Shown here one piece after another: positions 15,102 through 23,590 of a stretch of DNA of 64,000 nucleotides. The number at the start of each line of letters is the position of its first letter. The first letter of the stretch is position 1. The notes beneath the pieces were generated by a model that saw only the letters and a program-made list of their open reading frames with translations, was not told where the DNA came from and did no database searches. Both the position numbers and the translations under genes were made by a program. Where the stretch lies: NCBI GenBank assembly GCA_902776565.1, contig CACYQN010000016.1, positions 33,220-97,219 of the forward strand, read 5' to 3'. This DNA is from an uncultured Bacteroidia bacterium (GTDB taxonomy: Bacteria > Bacteroidota > Bacteroidia > Bacteroidales > ML635J-15).

Positions 15102-15132
15102 CAAAAATAGAAAAAGGAAATGAAATAGCAAA
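15102..15132 (-). promoter_or_regulatory. promoter of the 6S-type RNA
   Basis: Minus-strand TTTG (15129-15132), 19 bases, then TATTTTTG (15102-15109): an exact Bacteroidota sigma-factor consensus. The expected start is near 15096. Confidence 0.75.
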
Positions 15133-15187
15133 ATTTATTTTTGGTGCAACTTAACATTTTTTTATATCCCGCATTTTATCCCAATTA

Positions 15188-15212
15188 CACTTTTGGTGCA
15201 GCACCAAAAGTG
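15188..15212. repeat. downstream copy of the ATPase palindrome
   Basis: CACTTTTGGTGC (15188-15199), a single A, then GCACCAAAAGTG (15201-15212): perfect 12-bp arms. It lies 9 bases past the stop codon of the ATPase gene and repeats the palindrome at that gene's promoter (16368-16394). A half site (TTTTTGGTGCAA) lies at 15137-15148. Confidence 0.85.
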
Positions 15213-15221
15213 CTGTAAAAA

Positions 15222-16346
15222 CTATATCCTCTTCAGCCACAATTCCATGAACCTATCATATACCGAATAGCCTTTTTCGGTATGGAAAACAAGTTCCTTG
15301 TTGATTAGCTGGGCGAGTGCCTTGTTTATGCTGCTTGTACCTTTAAGATTATATTTCCTTATGAACGAATTTGAATTTATTGCGGGCACAATATGTTCCT
15401 TTGCTATCGCAACCAGCAACTGCGCCTGATTTATTGTCAGAAAGTCGTAAATGCGCTTGTAGCCGTCGGTTTCGGCTTCGACAATCTTCATCACACATTC
15501 GCTTATGTCCGATTCGGCAACCTTTTCCGGTGCCAGTTCGAACAGTTTGTTGAGGATATACTGCACATACCAAGTATGCCCTTCAACCATATTGTATATT
15601 TTTTCAAATGTGCCTTTATCTAAAGTTATTCCCGTGGTTTTCATCCATTTGCAAGAAAACTCAAAATAAGTTTCCATTGGGATTGGCTTCAGGTTCATCT
15701 TTTCGGTGCTCCGATAGAAAGGACGGGCTGCCGAACTGAAAATATCATCCATAAGGTGTTGCTTGCTTCCCGAAAAAATGAAATGCAAGTTCGGACAGAA
15801 TTGTATGTAGGAACGGAGCAGTGCCTCGGTTTCCGTTTCGGGATATTCGGAAATCTGCTGAAACTCGTCAATGGCAATTATACATTCCTCGTCCGATTCC
15901 TTTATGTATGAAAATATTTCGCCGAGTGTGTTTTGCGTGTCCTGCTCCTTGAAGTCGAGTGAAGCTTGCGGTAATCCGCTTGCAATGTCGGTTGAAAAGA
16001 CTACGCGACAACTTTTGAATATGTTTGCTATAGCTGAAGCGGTTTTCTGGGGAATGCTGTCGAGTTTGCCGATTACTGTTTTACCAAGCAGAGATACAAA
16101 GTCGCCTAGTGATTTAGTGGCAAAAATATCCATATAGAGGCATACGGCATTCTTGTTCTTCTTGCCTATCTGGTAGAAAGTATCTTTGATTAACCCGGTT
16201 TTTCCCATCCTGCGCGGACTCATCAGCGTAATGTTCCTTCCGTTTCTTAATGCCGAAATCAGTTCTTTCCTTTCGGTGTCACGACCGCAGAAATATTCGT
16301 GTCCTGCATATCCTAAAAGGAGAAATGGATTGTATAATTTATTCAT
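15222..16346 (-). CDS. STAND (MNS-clade) AAA+ ATPase with winged-helix C-terminus
   Basis: A 374-residue ATPase of the archaeal-type group (Pfam ATPase domain family, MNS clade of STAND NTPases). Features: FCGRDTE (about 19-25), Walker A SPRRMGKTGL (about 42-51), Walker B IIAIDEFQQI (about 145-154), and the family stretch FIFSGSKQHLM followed by RPFYR. The last 80 residues read as a winged helix (NQAQLLVAIAKE to FMELWLKRI) likely to bind DNA. I start it at MNKLYNPFLL: the earlier ATG at 16388 lies inside a palindrome and before the predicted transcription start. The gene is bracketed by two copies of one palindrome. Such genes are expanded in Bacteroides and archaea; their cellular job is unknown. 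Confidence 0.88.
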   Translation of the reverse strand: MNKLYNPFLLLGYAGHEYFCGRDTERKELISALRNGRNITLMSPRRMGKTGLIKDTFYQIGKKNKNAVCLYMDIFATKSLGDFVSLLGKTVIGKLDSIPQKTASAIANIFKSCRVVFSTDIASGLPQASLDFKEQDTQNTLGEIFSYIKESDEECIIAIDEFQQISEYPETETEALLRSYIQFCPNLHFIFSGSKQHLMDDIFSSAARPFYRSTEKMNLKPIPMETYFEFSCKWMKTTGITLDKGTFEKIYNMVEGHTWYVQYILNKLFELAPEKVAESDISECVMKIVEAETDGYKRIYDFLTINQAQLLVAIAKEHIVPAINSNSFIRKYNLKGTSSINKALAQLINKELVFHTEKGYSVYDRFMELWLKRI

Positions 16347-16367
16347 ATTCAATAATTTGTTTAAATT

Positions 16368-16394
16368 GCACTTTTGGTGCTGCACCAAAAGTGC
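16368..16394. promoter_or_regulatory. 27-bp palindromic operator at the STAND ATPase promoter
   Basis: GCACTTTTGGTGC (16368-16380), T, GCACCAAAAGTGC (16382-16394): perfect 13-bp arms. It covers the predicted start of transcription and most of the leader, where a bound protein would block initiation. The ATPase's own C-terminal winged helix is the natural candidate reader; that is inference. Confidence 0.85.
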
Positions 16395-16396
16395 TG

Positions 16397-16427
16397 CAAA
16401 TATAATGATAAAATGATTATCCGCAAA
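16397..16427 (-). promoter_or_regulatory. promoter of the STAND ATPase gene
   Basis: Minus-strand TTTG (16424-16427), 19 bases, TATATTTG (16397-16404). The start should fall near 16390, inside the palindrome. Confidence 0.75.
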
Positions 16428-16615
16428 ATATGTTTATTATTATTGTCCTCTAAAAGTTTAATAAATCAACACAAAAGCATTCCGCTCCAGCCGCGGAGGC
16501 TTTTACTTTTTTATTCGCCCCTACAATTGATTTTCAGCGGTGCTCATGATTGTCTTTGGACAATTGTTGGCAAAAAAGTAAACAAAAAACCATGTCCGCT
16601 GAGTCTGCTTCGCTA

Positions 16616-16710
16616 AAAATCGGCTGCACTACGCTAAAAGTCAGAAACTTGTCTGCGTTTCACTCCGACTTCAAACAGACTGACTTTTTACGCTCCGTTT
16701 CTCCGATTTT
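16616..16710. repeat. imperfect inverted repeat, non-coding
   Basis: Arms AAAATCGG (16616-16623) with CCGATTTT (16703-16710), AAAAGTCAG (16636-16644) with CTGACTTTT (16680-16688), and GTCTG with CAGAC make a 95-bp rod. The remaining gene-free sequence from 16395 to 16770 shows no ORF or other signal apart from the ATPase promoter. Confidence 0.6.
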
Positions 16711-16774
16711 CTTAACGCTTACCAGCCAAGGCGGCAATCAAGGTATCGCCAAAGACGATGGATAAAAAAACAAA

Positions 16775-16800
16775 AAAGTCGGGACTTTCGCCCCGACTTT
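16775..16800 (-). terminator. terminator of kbl
   Basis: Perfect 9-bp stem AAAGTCGGG / CCCGACTTT, T-rich tail on the minus strand, 22 bases past the kbl stop. Confidence 0.88.
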
Positions 16801-16822
16801 CCTATTATAAATTTTGTCGTTT

Positions 16823-18013
16823 CTACTTGATAACGCCGAGTTCCTTGCCGACCTTGGTGAATGCTGCTATGCACTTGTCGAGGTGGGCGATTTCGTGTGC
16901 TGCCGAAATCTGAACGCGGATACGAGCCTGTCCCTTCGGAACTACAGGATAGTAGAAGCCAGTTACATAGATGCCTTCTTCCTGAAGTTTTGCAGCCATA
17001 TCCTGCGAAAGCTTTGCGTCGTAGAGCATTACTGCGCAGATTGCCGATTCGGTTGGCTTGATGTCGAAGCCAGCAGCCTTCATCTTTGCAACGAAGTAGT
17101 CGGTGTTGCTGTGAAGCTTGTCCTGCAACTCGTTGGTGCTCGACATGATGTCAACCATCTTGCAGCCAGCAGCGGCAACCATCGGAGGAATTGAGTTGGA
17201 GAACAAATATGGACGCGAACGCTGGCGAAGCATTTCGATGATTTCGCGCTTACCAGTTGTGAATCCGCCAACTGCACCGCCGAAAGCCTTTCCGAGAGTA
17301 CCGGTAAGGATTTCAATCTTTCCACGGAGGTTGTAGCGTTCGGTAACACCGCGGCCAGTCTTTCCGACAACACCTGCCGAGTGCGATTCGTCAACCATTA
17401 CCATTGCGTTGTACTTGTTTGCAAGTTCGTAAATCTTGTCGAGCGGGCAAACGTTACCGTCCATCGAGAATACGCCGTCGGTAGCAATGAGGCGGAAACG
17501 ACACTTCTGTGCTTCCTTGAGTTTTTCTTCGAGGTCGGCCATATCGGCGTTGGCATAGCGGAAACGCTGAGCCTTGCACAGACGAACACCGTCGATAATT
17601 GAAGCGTGGTTGAGCGAGTCGGAGATGATAGCATCGTCTTCGCCTAGCAATGGTTCGAAAACACCGCCGTTAGCGTCGAAGCAAGCAGCGTAGAGGATAG
17701 TGTCCTCAGTGCCAAAGAATTCAGCAATCTTCTTTTCCAATGCCTTGTGAAGGTCGGAGCAACCGCAGATGAACCTTACCGATGCCATACCATAGCCGTG
17801 AGTATCCATGGCTTCCTTTGCAGCAGCGATGAGCTGTGGGTTGTTGGCGAGGCCGAGGTAGTTGTTTGCGCAGAAATTGAGAACCTTGGTTCCGTCCTGC
17901 AATGTGATTTCACCACCCTGCGGCGATGCTATTATTCGTTCGTTCTTGTACAAGCCGGCTTCTCTGATACCAGCTATTTCCTTCTGTAGATAAGCTTGAA
18001 AATCGTTATACAT
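16823..18013 (-). CDS. kbl: glycine C-acetyltransferase (2-amino-3-ketobutyrate CoA ligase)
   Basis: A PLP enzyme that splits 2-amino-3-ketobutyrate with CoA into glycine and acetyl-CoA, the second step of threonine catabolism through threonine dehydrogenase. The 396-residue length is typical. Visible motifs: NFCANNYLGLANNP near 46-59, GTEDTILYAACFDANGG near 95-111, VDESHSAGVVGKTGRG near 207-222 and the PLP lysine in GTLGKAFGGAVGG near 238-250. Related alpha-oxoamine synthases (serine palmitoyltransferase, BioF) share these motifs, but length and NFCANNYLG favour Kbl. No tdh gene is adjacent; the epimerase at 20905 is a different SDR. It stands alone with its own promoter and terminator. Confidence 0.93.
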   Translation of the reverse strand: MYNDFQAYLQKEIAGIREAGLYKNERIIASPQGGEITLQDGTKVLNFCANNYLGLANNPQLIAAAKEAMDTHGYGMASVRFICGCSDLHKALEKKIAEFFGTEDTILYAACFDANGGVFEPLLGEDDAIISDSLNHASIIDGVRLCKAQRFRYANADMADLEEKLKEAQKCRFRLIATDGVFSMDGNVCPLDKIYELANKYNAMVMVDESHSAGVVGKTGRGVTERYNLRGKIEILTGTLGKAFGGAVGGFTTGKREIIEMLRQRSRPYLFSNSIPPMVAAAGCKMVDIMSSTNELQDKLHSNTDYFVAKMKAAGFDIKPTESAICAVMLYDAKLSQDMAAKLQEEGIYVTGFYYPVVPKGQARIRVQISAAHEIAHLDKCIAAFTKVGKELGVIK

Positions 18014-18044
18014 GATATTTTGTTTTTAAATTATTTTCGATTGG

Positions 18045-18078
18045 CAAATGTAAGAAATAATGAATTAGGGTGAACAAA
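18045..18078 (-). promoter_or_regulatory. promoter of kbl
   Basis: Minus-strand TTTG (18075-18078), 22 bases, TACATTTG (18045-18052); the ATG is about 30 bases on. Confidence 0.6.
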
Positions 18079-18129
18079 TTTTTTGTAAAAAAACAGAGAA
18101 TGGGTTTCAAGGTTTCTGGGTTGATGAGT

Positions 18130-18332
18130 TTAACTTCGTTGAGGGCTTCGCCGTTCAATGGCTGACGCCGTTTCTGTGCCTTCGGCGTTTCTTGGTTTAA
18201 CTTCGTTGAGGGCTTCGCCGTTCTCGCTTCGCTGTTTGAATGGCTAATGCCGTTTTTGTGCCTGCGGCGTTTGAATGGCTTCGCCGTTTCTATGTGCTTC
18301 GCACGTTTAACTTCGTTGAGGGCTTCGCCGTT
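18130..18332. repeat. degenerate tandem repeat, unit containing TTAACTTCGTTGAGGGC
   Basis: The 26-27-bp unit TTAACTTCGTTGAGGGC followed by TTCGCCGTT occurs at 18130, 18197 and 18307. Shorter fragments (GGCTTCGCCGTT, ATGCCGTTT, TGCGGCGTTTGAATGG) lie between. The unit recurs as an inverted pair at 58815 and 58972. After it, 18360-18410 is CAAACCACC-type simple sequence. No gene is present. Confidence 0.8.
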
Positions 18333-18459
18333 GAATGTCTGCGCCGTTCAAGGGTTCAATGCTCGAACAAAATCAAACCACCTCAAACCATTCAAACTAT
18401 TTCAAATGCCTATTGGTTTTTAATATTCAAAAAAAACTAATTGTTATGAAATTAAACAT

Positions 18460-18467
18460 TATCTTTG
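18460..18467 (+). promoter_or_regulatory. -7 element of the MMPL operon
   Basis: TATCTTTG, 27 bases before the ATG at 18495. The nearest -33-like box (ATTG) is only 16 bases upstream, so it is imperfect. It places transcription start after 18467, supporting ATG 18495 over the TTG at 18465. Confidence 0.55.
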
Positions 18468-18494
18468 CAATCTTTTTTGGAAATTAATGCTTTT

Positions 18495-20918
18495 ATGTGG
18501 CAGAAGATTGCACGGTTGATTTTAAGGCAGAAACTATACCTAATAATAGGTTTAGTGATAATCACTGCTTTTCTGGGCTTTGAAGCCTTGAAACTCAGCA
18601 TGGACTACGGATATGCACGCATGCTTTCTGAAGATGACGAGGTATATAAGCAGAACAAGAGGTTCAAGGAACTTTTTGGCGATGAGGCTAATGCAATCGC
18701 TGTTGGAATCAATGACAGTTGCTTGCTTACGAATTATGAGCATTTCGAGAAATTCCGCAACCTGTCAAATCAAGTCAAGTCGCACAAGGATGTAAAAATG
18801 ACATTTGGTCCTCTTGAGGCGATAAACTTGTGCAAGGCAAGTATTACCGATGAAAATGGGGCTAAGAAGCAGATATTCAAGCAAGTCCGTATTTTTGGCG
18901 ACTCTATTTCGTCGCAGGCGGAACTCGACAGCGCAAGCAACGTTTTCTTCAGTCTTCCGTTCTATACCAGTCTGCTTTACAGTGCCGACACCAATGTTTT
19001 CCTGTTCACAATCACGCTAAACCCCGAAATCCTCAATAGCTCGGAACGGCAGCAGTCGGTGGCGGAAATTGACGAGATACTGAAGAAGTATTCAGAAGAT
19101 GCCGGCGTTGACGTTCATATTTCGGGACATCCTTATATCAGAACCGAAGTCACCAACCTTATTAAGCGCGAACTGTTGATTTTCACGCTTCTGGCAGCAT
19201 TTGTGTGCATAATAATATTGTATATCTTCTTCCGTTCGCCAAAGATTATTTTTGCTGCGCTCATCGTTGTGGCGTTGAGTCTGGTATGGTCGTTCGGCTA
19301 CATGGTTCTGCTGGGCTATCAGATAACAATCCTTTCGTCGATGATTCCGCCCCTATTAATAGTAATAGGTATCCCGAACATAATTTACATGTTCAACAAG
19401 TATCACGCCGAATATAAGCTTCACGGACAGAAGGTTAAGGCTCTGCACCGTACTATCTGCAAGATTGGTAATGCTTCTTTCGTCACCAACCTCACTACGG
19501 CTTGCGGTTTTGCGACATTCGTCGTCACCTCCAACAGCCTTCTCATCGAATTCGGTGTAGTGGCTTCGCTCGGCATAATGACGGTATTCCTGCTTTCGCT
19601 GCTCATAATTCCAATATTCTTCAGCCTTTGCAAACCGCCGTCAGAGAAGGCTACAAAGCATATCGACAACAAGGTGATAACATCTATAATTGCCAAGATT
19701 GAAGACATTGTCACTCATAAGCGTAAAACCGTTTATATTGTGTTCATCACTGTGGCTGTCACGATGTTGTGTGGTATTTTCTTCATCAATCGTGCTGGCT
19801 ATATTCTTGACGATGTTCCCGACGACAGCAAGCTTTGTCAGGATACACATTTCCTCGAAGACAATTTCGGTGGAGTTTCCCCGATAGAGATTGTGGTTAT
19901 TTCCAAGGATTCCCTTCGCAACGACCACGACTACATCGACCAGATTGTATGCCTCGACTCGTTGCAGCAGCGGCTGAAGAAATATCCTGAACTTTCGCGC
20001 TCGGTGTCGATTGCCGATGCGGTGAAATTCCTGTATCAGGCATATACAAACGGCAAGAAATACGAACTTCCGCCAGACCCGAATACGTATTCAAACCTAA
20101 TGAAGCGTGTTCCGAATATGAATGATGCAGGACTGGCAAAGTCGTTCATCGACAGTACGCGTACTGCTACGCGCATAAGCATGAATATCCGCGACGTGGG
20201 TTGTGACCGCATCGAGGAACTGTTGCCGTTGCTAAGAGCCGAAATAGATTCGGTTTTCCCTGCCGAAAGGTACGAGACCATTGTGACGGGCAATTCCATA
20301 ATGAATTTTACAGGACAGATATATCTGACCAAAAATCTTTTCATAAGCCTTGCACTTGCCATAGTGGTGATTGCGCTGTTCATGTTCATAATGTTCCGTT
20401 CGATAAAGGTAACTCTGCTGTCGCTTATTCCAAACGTGGTGCCTATGATAGTCACGGCTGGGTTTATGGGATTTTTCGGCATCCCGATAAAGCCATCGAC
20501 GATACTGGTGTTCAGCATTGCATTTGGTATTTCGGTAGATGATACAATACATTATCTTGCAAAATACAGTCAGGAACTTAAGCATAGCGACGGAAACATT
20601 GGAGTTTCGGTCAAGAATGCACTTGGAGAAACAGGTATGAGCATGATATACACGTCAATAATACTTGTGCTTGGTTTCGGAATGTTTATGATTTCGGAAT
20701 GGGGCGGAGCCCAGTCGATGGGAATCCTGGTATCGACGGCTTTGTTTGTGGCAATGTTCTCAAATATAATATTGTTGCCCTCGTTGCTGATGACTTTGGA
20801 GCATCATTTCAACAAGAAGGTTTTCAACGAGCAATTTATACAGATATACAACGAGGAGGACGAAATCGACCTCGATGAACTAAAGCTAGAAGGAGAAGAA
20901 TACGATGAAGACAAGTAA
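18495..20918 (+). CDS. MMPL/RND-superfamily exporter
   Basis: A large inner-membrane protein (807 residues from MWQKIARLI). It has the twofold plan of the family: one helix, a large periplasmic loop (about 35-215), a cluster of about five helices (about 217-390), a linker with a seventh helix, a second periplasmic loop (about 440-605) and a second cluster. GIPNIIYMFNKYH near 300 and GISVDDTIHYLAKY near 680 are the helix-4-type motifs, the second with an Asp-Asp pair probably used for proton coupling. Relatives export lipids, hopanoids or pigments. The overlap with the sugar-nucleotide epimerase gene hints at a surface polymer or glycolipid substrate; that is inference. Confidence 0.85.
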   Translation: MWQKIARLILRQKLYLIIGLVIITAFLGFEALKLSMDYGYARMLSEDDEVYKQNKRFKELFGDEANAIAVGINDSCLLTNYEHFEKFRNLSNQVKSHKDVKMTFGPLEAINLCKASITDENGAKKQIFKQVRIFGDSISSQAELDSASNVFFSLPFYTSLLYSADTNVFLFTITLNPEILNSSERQQSVAEIDEILKKYSEDAGVDVHISGHPYIRTEVTNLIKRELLIFTLLAAFVCIIILYIFFRSPKIIFAALIVVALSLVWSFGYMVLLGYQITILSSMIPPLLIVIGIPNIIYMFNKYHAEYKLHGQKVKALHRTICKIGNASFVTNLTTACGFATFVVTSNSLLIEFGVVASLGIMTVFLLSLLIIPIFFSLCKPPSEKATKHIDNKVITSIIAKIEDIVTHKRKTVYIVFITVAVTMLCGIFFINRAGYILDDVPDDSKLCQDTHFLEDNFGGVSPIEIVVISKDSLRNDHDYIDQIVCLDSLQQRLKKYPELSRSVSIADAVKFLYQAYTNGKKYELPPDPNTYSNLMKRVPNMNDAGLAKSFIDSTRTATRISMNIRDVGCDRIEELLPLLRAEIDSVFPAERYETIVTGNSIMNFTGQIYLTKNLFISLALAIVVIALFMFIMFRSIKVTLLSLIPNVVPMIVTAGFMGFFGIPIKPSTILVFSIAFGISVDDTIHYLAKYSQELKHSDGNIGVSVKNALGETGMSMIYTSIILVLGFGMFMISEWGGAQSMGILVSTALFVAMFSNIILLPSLLMTLEHHFNKKVFNEQFIQIYNEEDEIDLDELKLEGEEYDEDK

Positions 20919-21879
20919 ATCGCGTCATTCATATAAGCGTCGCATATTGGTCACTGGTGGAGCAGGATTCATTGCCAGTTCGCTGGCGCAGAAGTTAGCC
21001 GACGACGAGTCGAATCTTGTGGTCATAATGGATAACCTTTCTACTGGCGACTTGCGCAAACTGCCGCCGCAGAAGGAAAACATCCGTTTTGTAAAGGGTG
21101 ATGTCAACGATTACAAGGATATTATGGAAATAATGGTTTCGTACCAGTTCCATTATGTCTTCCACTATGCCGCGATGGTTGGTGTATTGCGTACTCAGGC
21201 TCATCCGGTTGGCGTACTCGAGGATTTGCGCGGAATTGAGAATATCTGCCGATTGAGCAAGAATACTGGCGTAAAGCGAGTCTTCTTCGCATCTTCGTCG
21301 GAAGTTTATGGCGAACCCGTTGAATTCCCTCAGAATGCACATACTACTCCGCTCAACTCGCGTGTGCCGTATGCCGTCGTGAAAAACATAGGGGAGGCTT
21401 TCCTGCGTTCGTACAACAAGGAATTCGGACTCAACTACACTATCTTCCGTTTCTTCAACACTTACGGACCAAAGCAGAGCAAGGATTTCGTAATCAGCAA
21501 GTTCCTCAATATGGCTCTTCGTGGCGATGACATATCCATTTATGGCGACGGTTCGCAGAGCCGTACATTCTGCTACATAGATGACAATATTGAAGCCACA
21601 GTGAAAATTGCTTATTCCGACTTGTATATCAATGATGTTGTCAATATTGGCAATTCGCGTGAAACTTCAATTCTTGAACTTGCAAAGATTATCATCGACA
21701 TCACTGGCTCCAAGTCGAAGATTGTGTATTTGCCACCATTGAAGGAAGGCGATATGATGCGTCGTTGCCCCGACAATTCCGATATGCTCAAAGTCCTTGA
21801 CCGTCCGCTTGTTAGACTTGAAGACGGAATCAAAAATATCCTTGAAAAGGGCTTCTTCGAGTGGGAGAACAATAGATAG
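20905..21879 (+). CDS. NAD-dependent sugar epimerase/dehydratase (extended SDR)
   Basis: A 324-residue extended short-chain dehydrogenase. The nucleotide site is TGGAGFIASSL near residue 17-27: the last position of GxxGxxG is Ala, a variant also seen in this superfamily. Asp in IMDNLSTGD binds the ribose; the active site is FASSSEVYG near 129 and YAVVK near 156. FNTYGPKQ and YGDGSQSRTFCYIDD near 215-230 are typical of UDP-glucose 4-epimerase and UDP-glucuronate decarboxylase relatives, which act in surface polysaccharide synthesis. The exact substrate cannot be read from sequence. Its ATG lies 14 bases inside the exporter gene, with GAAGGAGAAG just upstream as a possible ribosome site, so the two are translationally coupled. 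Confidence 0.85.
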   Translation: MKTSKSRHSYKRRILVTGGAGFIASSLAQKLADDESNLVVIMDNLSTGDLRKLPPQKENIRFVKGDVNDYKDIMEIMVSYQFHYVFHYAAMVGVLRTQAHPVGVLEDLRGIENICRLSKNTGVKRVFFASSSEVYGEPVEFPQNAHTTPLNSRVPYAVVKNIGEAFLRSYNKEFGLNYTIFRFFNTYGPKQSKDFVISKFLNMALRGDDISIYGDGSQSRTFCYIDDNIEATVKIAYSDLYINDVVNIGNSRETSILELAKIIIDITGSKSKIVYLPPLKEGDMMRRCPDNSDMLKVLDRPLVRLEDGIKNILEKGFFEWENNR

Positions 21880-21924
21880 AAGGGGAGAATTGATAATTAA
21901 CAATGTACATTTTTAGGTGCTGAT

Positions 21925-21962
21925 AATCTGTGGTGTCGCGGAGAGTTGCGACACATCAGATT
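21925..21962. terminator. inverted repeat between convergent genes
   Basis: AATCTGTGGTGTCGC pairs with GCGACACATCAGATT (13 of 15) around an 8-base loop. It lies between the convergent epimerase and phosphatase genes. It lacks a clear T run, so termination is probable but not certain. Confidence 0.55.
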
Positions 21963-21979
21963 GTCAAATTATTGAATCT

Positions 21980-22444
21980 TCAAATTTTTAAATTCTTCCT
22001 TATTTTTTCCAGCAGTCCCCAGCATCCGTCATTCACATCCTTCCAAGTAGCATCGAAATTGCCTGTGTACCACGGGTCGGCTACGTCGCGGGGATGGTCG
22101 GTGTAGTTCAGCAGCAGTGAAATCTTGTGTTGCTTGTCCTCGCCAAGCATCCGCGAAAGGTTACGCAGATTGTTAGCATCCATTGCCACAATGTAGTCGT
22201 AGTGCTCGTAGTCGCGGTGAGTAATCTGGCGAGCAGTTTTGCCGTCGCATGAAATTCCATGTTCGGCAAGTATGCGCCGTGCTGGCGGATAAACCGGATT
22301 GCCGATTTCCTCGGTTGATGTTGCTGCTGATGCAATCTCGAACTGGTCGGCGATTCCTGCATCGGCAACCATTTTCTTCATTACAAATTCTGCCATAGGA
22401 CTGCGGCAGATGTTGCCGTGGCATACGAAAAGGATGCGTTTCAT
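21980..22444 (-). CDS. low-molecular-weight protein tyrosine phosphatase
   Basis: A 154-residue enzyme. The active-site loop VCHGNICRSPMAE gives the C-x5-R signature (Cys 8, Arg 14) right at the N-terminus, and DPWYTGNF near residue 122 supplies the general-acid Asp. Such enzymes remove phosphate from tyrosine on proteins, in bacteria often on capsule-synthesis kinases, or act on small molecules. No cognate tyrosine kinase is adjacent. It is transcribed away from the EEP gene at 22559 from back-to-back promoters in a 114-base gap. Confidence 0.92.
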   Translation of the reverse strand: MKRILFVCHGNICRSPMAEFVMKKMVADAGIADQFEIASAATSTEEIGNPVYPPARRILAEHGISCDGKTARQITHRDYEHYDYIVAMDANNLRNLSRMLGEDKQHKISLLLNYTDHPRDVADPWYTGNFDATWKDVNDGCWGLLEKIRKNLKI

Positions 22445-22471
22445 TTATGTTGTTTTTTTGTTTTATTGGCA

Positions 22472-22479
22472 CAAAGGTA
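22472..22479 (-). promoter_or_regulatory. -7 element of the phosphatase gene
   Basis: Minus-strand TACCTTTG. A near-match -33 (TTTC) lies 20 bases upstream, touching the -33 of the divergent promoter at 22497, so the two polymerases would compete. Confidence 0.55.
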
Positions 22480-22496
22480 AATAATTTTATAGTGCT

Positions 22497-22529
22497 TTTG
22501 AAAATGCATTTATGATTTCATTATCTTTG
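22497..22529 (+). promoter_or_regulatory. promoter of the EEP gene
   Basis: TTTG (22497-22500), 21 bases, TATCTTTG (22522-22529): both boxes exact. It is 30 bases before the ATG at 22559. Confidence 0.75.
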
Positions 22530-22558
22530 CACTCTGTTACGACAAAACAAAAACAATT

Positions 22559-23587
22559 ATGCATAAGATATTTCTGTCGCTCGCATTTCTGATTGCCTTT
22601 GCCCTATGCCTTAACGCACAGGAGAAGAAAGAGTACAAAATCGGAACAATTGCATTTTATAATCTAGAGAACCTTTTCGATACGCTTCCAGGGGCCAACG
22701 ATGTGGAATTTACTCCCGAAGGACCAAAGAACTGGAACACAGAAAAGTATTTCTCGAAAATCGACCGTATGGGTGGCGTGATTGTGCAACTTGGTGCCGA
22801 TGTCACTGGTACCGCCCCGATGATTGTGGGTGTGAGCGAAGTGGAGAACATTACTCCTCTCAACGACCTTGTAAAATGCGAGGCTATGAAACCTTACAAC
22901 TACAAGGTTGTGCATATCGATGGTCCCGACCGCCGTGGCGTTGACTGTGCATTGCTCTACAGGGAGGATTTCTTCAAGGTTACAAATGTGCGTATGCATC
23001 GCGTTGTTTCGGAGCAGGAAGGCTTTGTTACCCGCGACCAGATTGTTGTGTCTGGAATTTACGACGGAGAGGAAATGCATTTCGTTGTGCTTCACTGGCC
23101 TTCGCGACTTGGCGGTGAAAAGCGCAGTTTGCCACGTCGTGCCGAAGCAGCGACAACAACACGACAAATATTCGACTCCATTATGGCAATAAATCCCAAT
23201 GCCAAGATAATCGCCATGGGCGACCTCAACGACGACCCCATCAACGAGAGCTTGAAGAAATATTGCAAGACCGTTGGCAAGAAGGACGAAGTGAAGGACG
23301 GCAAACTCTACGACCCGATGGAAGAACTTTACCGCAAGGGAATCGGTTCGCTGGCATACGGCGACAGATGGAATCTTTTCGACCAGATGATTTTCTCGCC
23401 GGCATTCGTTAGTAGCGACAAGTCAACATACGTGCATTATGCCAGCCACGTGTTCAACAAGGCTTTCCTAACGCAAAAGGAAGGTCGCTACAAGGGTTAT
23501 CCGCTACGTACATACGTCGGTACAACATATCAGTCTGGCTATAGCGACCATTTTCCTGTTTATTCGTTCATAATCAAGGAGAAATAA
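22559..23587 (+). CDS. exported endonuclease/exonuclease/phosphatase-family protein
   Basis: A 342-residue protein with a signal peptide (cleavage likely after LCLNA, residue 20). The EEP fold motifs are in order: FYNLENLFD near 33-41, VGVSEVEN near 100-107 with the metal-binding Glu, HWPS near 180 with a catalytic His, AMGDLNDDP near 220-228, and GYSDHFPVY near 328-336 with the catalytic SDH. All catalytic residues are present. The family includes secreted nucleases, sphingomyelinases and phosphoinositide phosphatases; in Bacteroidota it is usually annotated only to family level. It probably works in the periplasm or outside the cell. It lies 3 bases ahead of comM. Confidence 0.9.
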   Translation: MHKIFLSLAFLIAFALCLNAQEKKEYKIGTIAFYNLENLFDTLPGANDVEFTPEGPKNWNTEKYFSKIDRMGGVIVQLGADVTGTAPMIVGVSEVENITPLNDLVKCEAMKPYNYKVVHIDGPDRRGVDCALLYREDFFKVTNVRMHRVVSEQEGFVTRDQIVVSGIYDGEEMHFVVLHWPSRLGGEKRSLPRRAEAATTTRQIFDSIMAINPNAKIIAMGDLNDDPINESLKKYCKTVGKKDEVKDGKLYDPMEELYRKGIGSLAYGDRWNLFDQMIFSPAFVSSDKSTYVHYASHVFNKAFLTQKEGRYKGYPLRTYVGTTYQSGYSDHFPVYSFIIKEK

Positions 23588-23590
23588 TCC

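Noticed and set aside
20905..21879. threonine dehydrogenase partner of kbl
   Set aside because: The protein is an SDR, but YGDGSQSRTFCYIDD and the overlap with an exporter point to a sugar-nucleotide epimerase; it is also 3 kb away on the other strand.
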